Source: Nocardia acididurans
GTDB lineage: Bacteria; Actinomycetota; Actinomycetes; Mycobacteriales; Mycobacteriaceae
DNA: 64,000 bases
Assembly (NCBI RefSeq): GCF_016741815.1
Contig: NZ_JAERRJ010000002.1
Coordinates: 186,001 to 250,000 of the forward strand
Reading direction: 5' to 3'
Shown: positions 20,433-28,206 of the stretch, in pieces
Numbering within the stretch: position 1 is the first letter of the stretch
Layout of the letters: the number at the start of each line of letters is the position of its first letter
Made by a program: the position numbers and the translations under genes
Notes under the pieces: model-generated
What the model saw: the letters and a program-made list of their open reading frames with translations, nothing else
What the model was told of the DNA's origin: nothing
Database searches by the model: none

Positions 20433-20978
20433 GTGACTGAAGACAAGCCGCGACGCCCGCTCAATTCGACGGCCGCGTCGCTACTCGGATTCCTGCATCA
20501 GGGACCCATGTCCGGGTGGGATCTGGTCGCGCAGGCCCAGGATCGCATCGGCGACTTCTGGACCATCACGCAGAGCCAGGTCTACCGCGAACTCGCCACC
20601 ATGCATCAGCACGGCCTGGTCGAGAAGGGCGAGACCGGCGCCCGCGACCGCACCCCGTACCGGATCACCGAGGACGGGCGAGAAGCCTTCGCGGAGTGGA
20701 TCGCCCGCGACCCCGGCGCCGAAACCATCCGCGTCCCACTGCTTCTCACGCTGTCCTTCGGTGAATTCGTGGAGCGCGCCCGCCTGGACCGCATCATCGC
20801 CGCCAACCGCGTCATCCACGAGCAGCGCCTGGCCGGATACCTCTCCGGCCACGACGAACAGCGCATGTCACCGTTCGAGCGCGCCACCCTGGACTTCGGC
20901 ATCCGCTACGAGCGCGCGGTCCTGGACTGGTTCGACCGGCTGCCCGAACTGCTCACCCAGACCAGCCGTTTGAGCTGA
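20433..20978 (+). CDS. PadR-family regulator
   Basis: 181 residues from GTG 20433 (MTEDKPRRPLNSTAAS), chosen because AAGGGAG lies 6-7 nt upstream. The N-terminal winged helix (LLGFLHQGPMSGWDLVAQAQ, TQSQVYRELATMHQHGLVEKGE, PYRITEDGREAFAEW) is typical PadR. The C-terminal part (IHEQRLAGYLSGH, FGIRYERAVLDWF) is the helical dimerisation domain of the Vir_act_alpha_C type. The target is unknown; the TetR and DoxX-like genes directly downstream are candidates. Confidence 0.87.
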   Translation: MTEDKPRRPLNSTAASLLGFLHQGPMSGWDLVAQAQDRIGDFWTITQSQVYRELATMHQHGLVEKGETGARDRTPYRITEDGREAFAEWIARDPGAETIRVPLLLTLSFGEFVERARLDRIIAANRVIHEQRLAGYLSGHDEQRMSPFERATLDFGIRYERAVLDWFDRLPELLTQTSRLS

Positions 20979-21001
20979 AACTATACGTCTGTATACTTTC
21001 A
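20976..21001. promoter_or_regulatory. Inverted repeat between PadR and TetR genes
   Basis: TGAAACTATAC (20976-20986), 4 bp, GTATACTTTCA (20991-21001): 11-bp arms with one mismatch. It starts in the PadR stop codon and ends 3 bp before the TetR GTG at 21005, leaving no room for a Shine-Dalgarno sequence. A TetR operator controlling its own leaderless message fits best. Confidence 0.65.
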
Positions 21002-21004
21002 GGG

Positions 21005-21565
21005 GTGAGCCCGCAGCACAGCAATCGCTCCTCCCTCATCGAGGGCACGCTGCGCTGCCTCGCCCGCCTGCCGCTCGAGCGGGTCACCGCCCGAGCCATC
21101 GCGGACGAGTCGGGGGCCAATCTGGCCTCCATCGGGTATCACTTCGGCTCCAAGGATCGGCTCATCGCCGAATCCGTGGTCACCGGACTGGATCAGTGGC
21201 TTGCCGAGCTCATCGAGACCCTGGACGATCTGCCCGCCGGGGACCGCGTGGCCGCGGCGGCGGCGCAGTTCGCGCGGACGCGCCGCGCGCACACCGGGCT
21301 GGTGCGCACGCTGGTCGCCGCGCTGGCGCTGGCTCCACACGACGAGCAGATCCGCGCCACCCTCACGACGGGCTACACCCGGGCACGCGAAGCCATTGCC
21401 GCGCAGCTCGATTCGACGACCGAGGCGGCCGGGCTACTGCTGGCCATGTTCCAGGGACTGCTGTTCCAGGAAATGGTGAGCGACTCGCTCGCCGTCGAGG
21501 GGGATCAGCTGCGGGACGCGCTGTCCGGCGTGGCCGCCGCGCTCGGTCCCGCCGACCGAAAGTAA
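21005..21565 (+). CDS. TetR-family regulator
   Basis: 186 residues from GTG 21005. The helix-turn-helix reads RSSLIEGTLRCLARLPLERVTARAIADESGANLASIGYHFGSKDRLI, the YHFGSK form common in actinobacterial TetR proteins. The ligand domain has no recognisable specificity. It lies 27 bp before a DoxX-like membrane gene and is probably co-transcribed with it and regulates it. Confidence 0.83.
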   Translation: MSPQHSNRSSLIEGTLRCLARLPLERVTARAIADESGANLASIGYHFGSKDRLIAESVVTGLDQWLAELIETLDDLPAGDRVAAAAAQFARTRRAHTGLVRTLVAALALAPHDEQIRATLTTGYTRAREAIAAQLDSTTEAAGLLLAMFQGLLFQEMVSDSLAVEGDQLRDALSGVAAALGPADRK

Positions 21566-21592
21566 CCGCACTACACCGTTTTTCGAGGCATC

Positions 21593-21943
21593 ATGTTCCT
21601 GGCCACGATTCTCGCCACGGCACTGCTGACCGTGCTGCTCATCCTGACCATCGTCGTCAAGATCACCCGCAGACAGCCTTACGCGCAGGCGTACGCCGAT
21701 CTCGGCGTGCCGGAGCACTGGCTGCCCCGCCTGGCGGCGATCCTGATCGCCGCCGGCGCCGGGCTCGTGCTCGGGCTGTGGTGGGCGCCGATCGGCATCG
21801 CCGCTGCGGCCGCCCTGCTCGTCTACCTGCTCGCGGCCGCGGGTTCACATGTGCGCGTGCGCAATTGGCGCGGGCTGCCGATGCCCGTGCTGTACCTGGC
21901 CGTCACCGTCGCGGTGCTGCTGCTGCGGATCGCCACCGCCTGA
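21593..21943 (+). CDS. DoxX-like small membrane protein
   Basis: 116 residues with four hydrophobic helices (FLATILATALLTVLLILTIV; LAAILIAAGAGLVLGLWW; IGIAAAAALLVYLLAAAG; VLYLAVTVAVLLLRIA). The YADLGVPEHWLPRLA segment between helices one and two is typical of DoxX-like_2 proteins. Function is poorly known; some family members act with quinone or redox stress systems. It probably forms an operon with the TetR gene just upstream. Confidence 0.72.
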   Translation: MFLATILATALLTVLLILTIVVKITRRQPYAQAYADLGVPEHWLPRLAAILIAAGAGLVLGLWWAPIGIAAAAALLVYLLAAAGSHVRVRNWRGLPMPVLYLAVTVAVLLLRIATA

Positions 21944-21957
21944 CCGGGCGGCGGCGC

Positions 21958-22692
21958 TCAGATCAGCGAGCGCAGCCACTCCCCGGCTGCGGCAACGGAT
22001 TCCGCCACCACCGCGCCCTCGGGCAGGGGCGGCCGGTCGATCATGACCACCGGCAGGCCGAGCGCGCGGGCGGCGGTCAGTTTGGCTTCGGTCAGCGCTC
22101 CCCCGCTGTCCTTGGTGACCAGCGCGTCGATGCAGCGGCCGGTCAGCAGCTCGGCCTCCTCGGCGACGGTGAAGGGGCCGCGCGCCAGCAGCAGTTCGTG
22201 CCGGGCGGGCAGCGCGGCCTCGGGTGGGTCGATGGCGCGGACCAGGAACCAGGCCTCGGATTCGGCGAAGGCCGCCACCCCCTGGCGGCCGATGGTGAGG
22301 AAGATTCGATCACCGAGTCCGGCAACGGTTTTCGCGGCGGCGGTCAGATCCGGGACACGGATCCAGTGGTCGCCCGGTTGTTCACGCCATCCGGGCCGGC
22401 GCACGTGCAGGACCGGCAGGCCCGCCTGGGCGGCGGCCGCCGCGGCATTGGCGCTGATTCCCCCGGCGAAGGGGTGGGTGGCGTCGATGACGGCGTCGAT
22501 CCCGTTGTCCGTCAGCCACTCTCGCAGACCCTCCGCTCCCCCGAATCCCCCGATCCGCACCTCCCCGACCGGCAGCACGGGTTCGCGGACGCGACCGGCG
22601 AGCGAGGAGACGATCTCGAATCCTCGCTCGCCGGAGGCGATCTCGGCGATGTCCCGGGCCTCCCGGGTGCCGCCGAGAATCAGCGTCTTCAG
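21958..22692 (-). CDS. cobK: Precorrin-6A reductase
   Basis: 244 residues. LKTLILGGTREARDIAEI is the NADPH-binding strand-loop that begins CobK/CbiJ proteins. GIDAVIDATHPFAGGISANA, FLTIGRQGVAAFAE and DALVTKDSGGALTEAKLTAARALGLPVVMIDRP are diagnostic. It reduces precorrin-6A to 6B. The only start that fits the homology is a CTG at 22692, which overlaps the TGA of the upstream secreted-protein gene (CTGA). No ATG, GTG or TTG occurs close by in frame. Confidence 0.9.
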   Translation of the reverse strand: MKTLILGGTREARDIAEIASGERGFEIVSSLAGRVREPVLPVGEVRIGGFGGAEGLREWLTDNGIDAVIDATHPFAGGISANAAAAAAQAGLPVLHVRRPGWREQPGDHWIRVPDLTAAAKTVAGLGDRIFLTIGRQGVAAFAESEAWFLVRAIDPPEAALPARHELLLARGPFTVAEEAELLTGRCIDALVTKDSGGALTEAKLTAARALGLPVVMIDRPPLPEGAVVAESVAAAGEWLRSLI

Positions 22693-23285
22693 GGCTGCCC
22701 GCCGAAGTAGGCGAAGGCCGAATCGATCAGCGGCTGGCCACCGGCCACCAGCAGGCCGATGCCCGCGCCGATGAGCGCACCCGGAATCAGCGTGACGACG
22801 CCGATCAGTCCGAGCCCGCCGCCGATGACCGCGCCCACGGCCGCACCGAGCGAGGCCCGCTGCAACTCGGCCATGAACCACTGCTGCGAGGAAATGGCCT
22901 GCGCCGCCGCCACCGGGGTCACCGGCGCGGTGAGCACCAGTTCGCGACCGTCCGCGCCGATCGAGGCGTTCAGCGCGACCTGCTGCGCGTTCGCTTGACC
23001 GGTCAGCGGCACCTGCGCGACAACCACACCGGCCGCGTTGGTGAGGGTGACCCCGCTGCCGTCGGCGTTCAGGCTGAATACGCCACCGCTGACCTGGGTG
23101 ACGATGGCGTTGCCGGCCTCGGCCAGCGCGAGGGTGTAGTCGACGCCCTGGTCCCGGCCCTGCACCTGCGGCGCGACCTGTCCCGACGGAACCTGTTCGA
23201 CCGGTGCGGCATGGCCCGCGCCGGCGGCGAGACCGGTGGCGGCGGCGGCGAGAAATGCGGTGGCGGCGTACTTCGTGTACTTCAT
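22689..23285 (-). CDS. Secreted protein with glycine-zipper tail, paralogue of 10113-10646
   Basis: 198 residues. MKYTKYAATAFLAAAATGLAAGAGHA is a Sec signal peptide. Then comes a beta-rich domain (GVDYTLALAEAGNAIVTQVSGGVFSL, GVTLTNAAGVVVAQVPLT, GRELVLTAPVTP) and a hydrophobic Gly-rich tail (GAAVGAVIGGGLGLIGVVTLIPGALIGAGIGLLVAGG). The layout matches the protein at 10113-10646, so these are diverged paralogues. I believe they belong to DUF8020, unverified. Its stop codon overlaps the cobK start. Confidence 0.72.
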   Translation of the reverse strand: MKYTKYAATAFLAAAATGLAAGAGHAAPVEQVPSGQVAPQVQGRDQGVDYTLALAEAGNAIVTQVSGGVFSLNADGSGVTLTNAAGVVVAQVPLTGQANAQQVALNASIGADGRELVLTAPVTPVAAAQAISSQQWFMAELQRASLGAAVGAVIGGGLGLIGVVTLIPGALIGAGIGLLVAGGQPLIDSAFAYFGGQP

Positions 23286-23396
23286 GATCTCCCAATACAG
23301 CTAGGCAAACACATCCGGCAATCGCCGGGATGAGTCCCGACCCTACCCGCTGAACGATGCATGTTTCACTATGAGCTGGCGGCGCATTCGAGCCTT

Positions 23397-23588
23397 TCAC
23401 ACCGCCCAGGCGTCCGGCGCGCCGGGGAACGCGGCGATCAGCGGGTCGAGGGCCGGCCGCGGCCGCACATCGGCGTCGTCATCGAGCCTGCGGTGCAGGA
23501 TGATCAGAGCCTCGACTGGTCGCGGGCCGCCGAGTTGCCGCTGGAAAGCCGCCCGCTCGGTCAGGCGGTACTCGAAGTCCGTTGAGCG
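23397..23588 (-). pseudogene. Start-less coding-like remnant, about 63 codons
   Basis: This frame is open from just after a TGA at 23589-23591 to a TGA at 23397-23399. It encodes DFEYRLTERAAFQRQLGG and ALIILHRRLDDDADVRPRP with high GC in third positions, as real genes here have. It has no ATG, GTG or TTG near its 5' end. It looks like the 3' end of a gene whose upstream part was lost. No family is recognised. It occupies most of the 319-bp gap between the secreted-protein gene and the P450 gene; the rest of the gap shows nothing. Confidence 0.35.
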
Positions 23589-23604
23589 TCAGCGCTCTTC
23601 GTAC

Positions 23605-24804
23605 TCAGACTGTCCGGATGTCGAGGCGCTGGTACAGCGGGACGAAGGCGTTGACGCGGTAGCGGCGCGCGGTGACCGACCAGGGGCGGCCCGACGCCAG
23701 CAGGGCGTCCAGGAATCGGGTCAGCTCCACATGGGTCAGGGCCGACCCCGGGCACAGGTGTTTGCCGCCGCCGAACCACAGTTGGCGGGTTTCGGGGATG
23801 TAGCCGCGGTCCAGGTCGAAGTGGCCGGGTGCGTTGGCGATGCTCCAGGTCATGATCTTGACGCGGTCACCCGCCCGGAGCCGGCGGCCGGCCAGTTCGA
23901 TATCGGCGGTGACGCCGCGGCCTACGATGGGCATGGAGCTGGTGACGCGCAGGCCCTCGCGGATCGCGTCGGGGATCAGGGTGGGGTCGGACAGCAGGCG
24001 GCGGTGCGAGTCGGTGTCGTGCAGCAGGGCCACGAGTCTGCCCATGGTGCTGGCCAGCGTGATCGTGCCCGCGACGATCAGCAGGACGGCGATGCCACGG
24101 GTTTCGTCGAGGGTGAAGCCGAGGTCGCGGCAGCGGCCGATGGCGGTGCCGGAGGCGGCGGTGTCGTAGACCGAGGGGACGTCGGCGCTGATGCGGGCGG
24201 CGAGCGCGCGGCCGCGGCGGATATTGCGCGGCGGGACGACCGTCGTCGCCCAGTTGCCCTTGCCCAGATCCGCGAGTTGTTCGACGGCGCGGAACATGTC
24301 GAGGTGCGGGGCGTCGCCGGGGCGGGCGGGCAGGCCGACCAGGTCGGCCATGATGCGGGTGGTGAAGACGCGGGCGAATTCGGCGATGTCGACGGTGCGG
24401 CCCGCGGTCAGGTCGGCGCGCAGGGCCGTGAGCATCGGACCCACCGCGCGCTCCACCATCGCCTCCGAGCGGGGACGGGTGAACAGGTCGTTCACCTCGC
24501 CGCGGAAGGCCGTGTGCTTCGCGCCCTCGAAGTGTTCGAAGACGAAGTCGCCGAGCATCTGGGCCCACCAGTGCCCGGACGCGCCGTCGTGCACGATGCT
24601 GAAATGCTCACTGTCACCGTGGATTCGGCGGGCCAGGGCCGGGTCGGAGACCACCCAGCCGAGGCCGGGGATCGCGCGCAGCGGATGCGCGAGACCGGCG
24701 GCGGTCAGCAGGACGGCCAGACCGGGTTGCGCGCAGGCGTGCAGCGCCAGCTCATGCCATTCGGCGGCGCGGCGGGTGACGGCGGGCGTGCGGGTGACGG
24801 TCAC
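23605..24804 (-). CDS. Cytochrome P450
   Basis: 399 residues. The I-helix oxygen-activation segment is AGTIT (245-249) in LLIVAGTITLAS; the usual acidic residue before Thr is replaced by Ile248. The K-helix ExxR is Glu283-Arg286 (EGLR). The haem loop is FGGGKHLCPG with Cys351 as ligand. It is soluble, without a membrane anchor. The GTG start (24804) overlaps the stop of the amidotransferase gene as GTGA, so the two are coupled. In context it probably oxidises the product of one of the nearby terpene synthases; a dedicated ferredoxin is absent. Confidence 0.92.
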   Translation of the reverse strand: MTVTRTPAVTRRAAEWHELALHACAQPGLAVLLTAAGLAHPLRAIPGLGWVVSDPALARRIHGDSEHFSIVHDGASGHWWAQMLGDFVFEHFEGAKHTAFRGEVNDLFTRPRSEAMVERAVGPMLTALRADLTAGRTVDIAEFARVFTTRIMADLVGLPARPGDAPHLDMFRAVEQLADLGKGNWATTVVPPRNIRRGRALAARISADVPSVYDTAASGTAIGRCRDLGFTLDETRGIAVLLIVAGTITLASTMGRLVALLHDTDSHRRLLSDPTLIPDAIREGLRVTSSMPIVGRGVTADIELAGRRLRAGDRVKIMTWSIANAPGHFDLDRGYIPETRQLWFGGGKHLCPGSALTHVELTRFLDALLASGRPWSVTARRYRVNAFVPLYQRLDIRTV

Positions 24805-26741
24805 GCTACGGCTCCTGCGGTGGTGAGTGCTTGCGCGGCAGCGGATCTCACCCGATCGGGGTGGAACTGCTCGAGGACCAGGTGCGTACACAGGATCGAC
24901 ATGCTCGCCCATTCGGCGGCGGTGCCCTCCCAGGTGCCCGACCGCTCCACCGCGGTGCGCCAGATGCGTTCGGTGGCAACGGGATCGAACAGGCCGTGCT
25001 TGCGGGCGGCCGCCTGCGAGAGATGGTCCCCGGCCAGATCCGCCCCCGGTCCGCTCAGATACCAGGCGGCGATGGGCGTCATGAAGGGCTTCTTGCGGCG
25101 GCGCACGATCTGCTTCGGGAGTATGTCGGCCACGGCCCGCTTGAGGACGTACTTCTCGGTTCCCCGGTGCACCAGCATATTCGGGTGGATCTCGGCGCAG
25201 AGGTCGATGACGTCGCGGTCCAGGTAGGGCACCCGCACCTCGATTCCGTGCGCCATGCCCAGCCGATCGGAGATGGGCAGCACCCAGTGCGGGATCCGGG
25301 TGGAGAACTCGAAGTGCAGTTGCCGGTGCAGGGTGGTGTGGCGCGGCGGCAGCGGCAGCGCCGACGGCGCCGGAAGCGGTTGGGTGAGCGCGGGTTCGAC
25401 CGCCGCGTCCAGTGCGCTCCACAGGTAGATCCAGGGCGGCACCTGTCCGAATCGCGCGGTGTACTCCTCGAAGCGCGCGGCCACGGCGGTGATGTGGCGG
25501 TCGATGCCGCCGGGCGCGCCGATCCACCTGGTGGCCTGCTGCCACAGCATCGGTTGCAGCGCACCGAGTTTCAGCGAGTCGAGCCGGGAGCTGAGTTTCA
25601 TCAGCCGGTAGAAGTCGTATCCGGCCAGCAGTTCGTCGGAGCCGTCGCCGCTCATCGCCACCGTCAGCCCCTGCTCGCGGGCGCGGCGGGTCAGGTCCAG
25701 GAAGGGGGTGGCGACGCCGCCGTACCAGAACGGAGATTCGAAGTGCCACATACTCGTCGGCAGCAGTTCGCAGGCGCGCGCGCCGGTCATCTCGGCTTCG
25801 AAATTCCCCACGCCCAGTGAGCGCGCGACCAGCCGCGACATCGAGGTCTCGTCGTGGATCTCCCCCACCAGCGCCACGCTGGCGGTGGACAGCGGTGCGC
25901 CGCAGCGCCGGGCCGCCACCGCCGCGATGGCCGAGGAGTCCAGGCCGCCGCTCAGGGCGACACCGCCGCGCACCTCGTCCGGAATCCGTTTGGCCACCGC
26001 GGCGGTGAAGCGTTCGCCGAAGGCCTCGACGGCGGCGCGACCGGTCAGCAGCGGGCGGTCGGGGTCGGGGCGCTCGAAGATGGTGAAGTAGCGGCGCGAC
26101 CGCATGCCGGAGGCGTCGAGGGTGGCGACCGTGCCGGGTTCCAGATCCCGGATGTCACGCCAGAAGGTGTGCGGTGCGATGGTGTGGCCGTAGAACAGGC
26201 AGTCCGCCGAACCCTGGGGGTCGACGGCGATGTCGCACAGGCCCGAGGCCATGATGCCCTTGATCTCCGAGGCGAACACCACCCGGCTGCCGCGGCGATG
26301 GTAGAACAGCGGCTTCACCCCGACCCGGTCGCGGGTGAGCACGAGCGCCTGTTTCCGCCTGTCCCACAGCGCGATCGCGAAATCGCCGTCGAGGTGCTCG
26401 ACGAAGCCGTCGCCGTACTCCTCGTACAGGTGCGGTATCACCTCGGCGTCGCTGCCGCTGCGCATCCGGTGGCCCCGGGCGGTGAGGGCGCGGCGCAGTT
26501 CCCGATGGTTGTAGATCTCGCCGTTGCACACCACGCGGACGGTGTCGTCCTCGTCGGCGGTCGGTTGTGCCCCGTGCGCGACGTCGACGATGGCCAGGCG
26601 TTGAAAACCGAAGGCCACGTTGCGATCCGACCAGAGCGCGGCCCCGTCGGGCCCCCGGTGCCGCATGATCGCACTCATCGCGCGGACCGGTTCGGGGTCC
26701 ACCGCCGCGGCGAAGTCGGCTATCCCGCTGATGCCACACAT
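24801..26741 (-). CDS. Glutamine-hydrolysing asparagine synthetase-like amidotransferase
   Basis: 646 residues. The class II glutaminase domain starts MCGISG with the Cys2 nucleophile intact (RHRGPDG at 28-34; CNGEIYNH at 72-79). The synthetase domain has the ATP PP-loop SGGLDSS (264-270), the SGDGSDELLAGYD segment and a late RKKPFMTPIAAWY. It should adenylate a carboxylate and transfer glutamine-derived ammonia. Starting at ATG 26741 is forced by the need for Cys next to Met. As it is coupled to a P450 and sits by terpene synthases, a natural-product amide-forming role is as likely as plain asparagine synthesis. Confidence 0.9.
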   Translation of the reverse strand: MCGISGIADFAAAVDPEPVRAMSAIMRHRGPDGAALWSDRNVAFGFQRLAIVDVAHGAQPTADEDDTVRVVCNGEIYNHRELRRALTARGHRMRSGSDAEVIPHLYEEYGDGFVEHLDGDFAIALWDRRKQALVLTRDRVGVKPLFYHRRGSRVVFASEIKGIMASGLCDIAVDPQGSADCLFYGHTIAPHTFWRDIRDLEPGTVATLDASGMRSRRYFTIFERPDPDRPLLTGRAAVEAFGERFTAAVAKRIPDEVRGGVALSGGLDSSAIAAVAARRCGAPLSTASVALVGEIHDETSMSRLVARSLGVGNFEAEMTGARACELLPTSMWHFESPFWYGGVATPFLDLTRRAREQGLTVAMSGDGSDELLAGYDFYRLMKLSSRLDSLKLGALQPMLWQQATRWIGAPGGIDRHITAVAARFEEYTARFGQVPPWIYLWSALDAAVEPALTQPLPAPSALPLPPRHTTLHRQLHFEFSTRIPHWVLPISDRLGMAHGIEVRVPYLDRDVIDLCAEIHPNMLVHRGTEKYVLKRAVADILPKQIVRRRKKPFMTPIAAWYLSGPGADLAGDHLSQAAARKHGLFDPVATERIWRTAVERSGTWEGTAAEWASMSILCTHLVLEQFHPDRVRSAAAQALTTAGAVA

Positions 26742-26793
26742 GATCGGCAGCATAAGGCTGTGCGGCGGTCTCACGAGTGCCGGGAAAACGATT

Positions 26794-26894
26794 TTGTCTC
26801 GGGAGACAATACGGCGCGCAAGTTCTTGTCGCACAAGGGTCCGATCCGATTCCCGCGAAATATTGTCCGCACCCGACATTTCCCGGGAAGTCGG
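26794..26894. promoter_or_regulatory. Three palindromes in the amidotransferase/serine hydrolase divergent promoter
   Basis: TTGTCTC-GG-GAGACAA (26794-26809), CTTGT-CGC-ACAAG (26825-26837) and CCGAC-AT-TTCCCGGGAA-GTCGG (26873-26894, with a perfect 10-bp core). All lie in the 221 bp between divergent starts. TATATT at 26951-26956, 7 bp before the hydrolase ATG, could be a -10 box. They are likely operators for one or more of the nearby regulators. Confidence 0.5.
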
Positions 26895-26962
26895 CAGGTC
26901 ACAAGGTCGACGGCGAGTGCGGGCGATTGCGGTGCGGAATGGCGCGACCCTATATTGACGCG

Positions 26963-28198
26963 ATGAGCATTGTCGCTTCGGTTCCGGTCGGCGAAATTCC
27001 GTGCGGTCCAGCAGAAATCGATCTTCCCGTCGGTGTCAGCGGATTCGCGACGGCACAATTCGCACCGGTCGTCCGAGTATTCGAGCGGATATTCGCAGGG
27101 CGAACCGGGCACGGCGGGGCTCTCACGGTCTACCGGCACGGCGAGCGTGTGGTCGATCTGTGGGGCGGTTCCGCCGACGCCGCGGCGACGCCGTGGGCCG
27201 AGCACACCGGCACCATTGTGTTCTCGGCGACAAAGGGTATGGCGGCCACCGTGATCCACCGGCTCGCCGATCGCGGCCTGCTCGACTACGACGTGCCGGT
27301 GGCCGAGTACTGGCCCGAATTCGGCAGGGCGGGAAAGGGTTCCATCACGATCGCCGAGGTGCTCACGCACCGGGCGGGGCTGTCCTCGGTGGGCGCGGTC
27401 GCGGGCTCGCTGGAGGAGATGCTCGATCATCGGCTCATGGAGCAGCGCTTGGCCGCGGCCACGCCGGATCGCAGCCTGGGCAGGCCGATGTATCACGGCC
27501 TGACCCAGGGCTGGCTGCTGTCCGGTCTGGCCCGCGCGGTCACCGGGCAGGGCATGGCCGAACTGTTCCGCGAGGAGATCGCGAAACCCCTGGGGACCGA
27601 CGGGATCTCGCTCGGCCGTCCGCCCGCGGGCAGCCGGGTCACGGTCGCGGAGACCGTCGGTGACGCCCATGCTCTCGCCCGCTATCCGGCCGTGCGCACC
27701 CTGGCCGGAATCGTCACGCGCCCCTCACGTCTCGCGATCGCGGTGCTGCGCAGCGTCTACCTCCCCGGTATCGAGACCACCTTCTCCGGCGCCGATCGCG
27801 CGTTCCTGGACTCGGAGATCCCCGCGGGCAACGGCGTCGCCACGGCCCGGGGGCTGGCGACAATGTACGCGCCGCTGGCCGGTGACGGGGTCGCCGCCGG
27901 GCAGCGCTATCTGTCGCGGTCGACCGTGCGGATGATTCGCCGGATCGAAACCTGGCGGCCCGACGCCGCCACCCTGATGCTGTGGCATCTGGGCTACCAC
28001 AGCATGCCGCAGCCCGGGGCGCTGCGCGGTTTCGGCCACCTCGGGCACGGCGGATCGGGTGGGTGGGCCGACCCCGGCAGTGGACTCGCCGTCGGCTTCG
28101 TCCACAACCGGATCTCGACCCCCCTGCTGGCCGCCGATATGACGCTGCTGATGCGCCGGCTGCTCCCGGCCGTCGTCAGCGCGAATCGGAGGGTGTAG
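26963..28198 (+). CDS. Beta-lactamase-fold serine hydrolase (EstB/LACTB type)
   Basis: 411 residues with the serine beta-lactamase/penicillin-binding fold: SxxK is Ser88-Ala-Thr-Lys91 (FSATKGMAAT), the Tyr motif is at Tyr177 (PMYHGLTQGWLL), and the third element is GHGGSGGWADP near residue 365. No signal peptide is seen, so it is probably a cytosolic esterase, not a secreted beta-lactamase. It is divergent from the amidotransferase gene and convergent with a terpene synthase gene (8 bp apart). In the island it could hydrolyse or transfer an ester of the terpenoid product; this is inference. Confidence 0.83.
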   Translation: MSIVASVPVGEIPCGPAEIDLPVGVSGFATAQFAPVVRVFERIFAGRTGHGGALTVYRHGERVVDLWGGSADAAATPWAEHTGTIVFSATKGMAATVIHRLADRGLLDYDVPVAEYWPEFGRAGKGSITIAEVLTHRAGLSSVGAVAGSLEEMLDHRLMEQRLAAATPDRSLGRPMYHGLTQGWLLSGLARAVTGQGMAELFREEIAKPLGTDGISLGRPPAGSRVTVAETVGDAHALARYPAVRTLAGIVTRPSRLAIAVLRSVYLPGIETTFSGADRAFLDSEIPAGNGVATARGLATMYAPLAGDGVAAGQRYLSRSTVRMIRRIETWRPDAATLMLWHLGYHSMPQPGALRGFGHLGHGGSGGWADPGSGLAVGFVHNRISTPLLAADMTLLMRRLLPAVVSANRRV

Positions 28199-28206
28199 CG
28201 AGCCGG

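Noticed and set aside
24801..26741. Lasso-peptide cyclase as an identity for the AsnB-like gene
   Set aside because: It retains a complete class II glutaminase with Cys2, and no precursor-peptide, protease or RRE gene is nearby.
26963..28198. Secreted antibiotic-resistance beta-lactamase
   Set aside because: It has no signal peptide, and SATK with HGGSGG fits the esterase-type relatives better than class A or C resistance enzymes.
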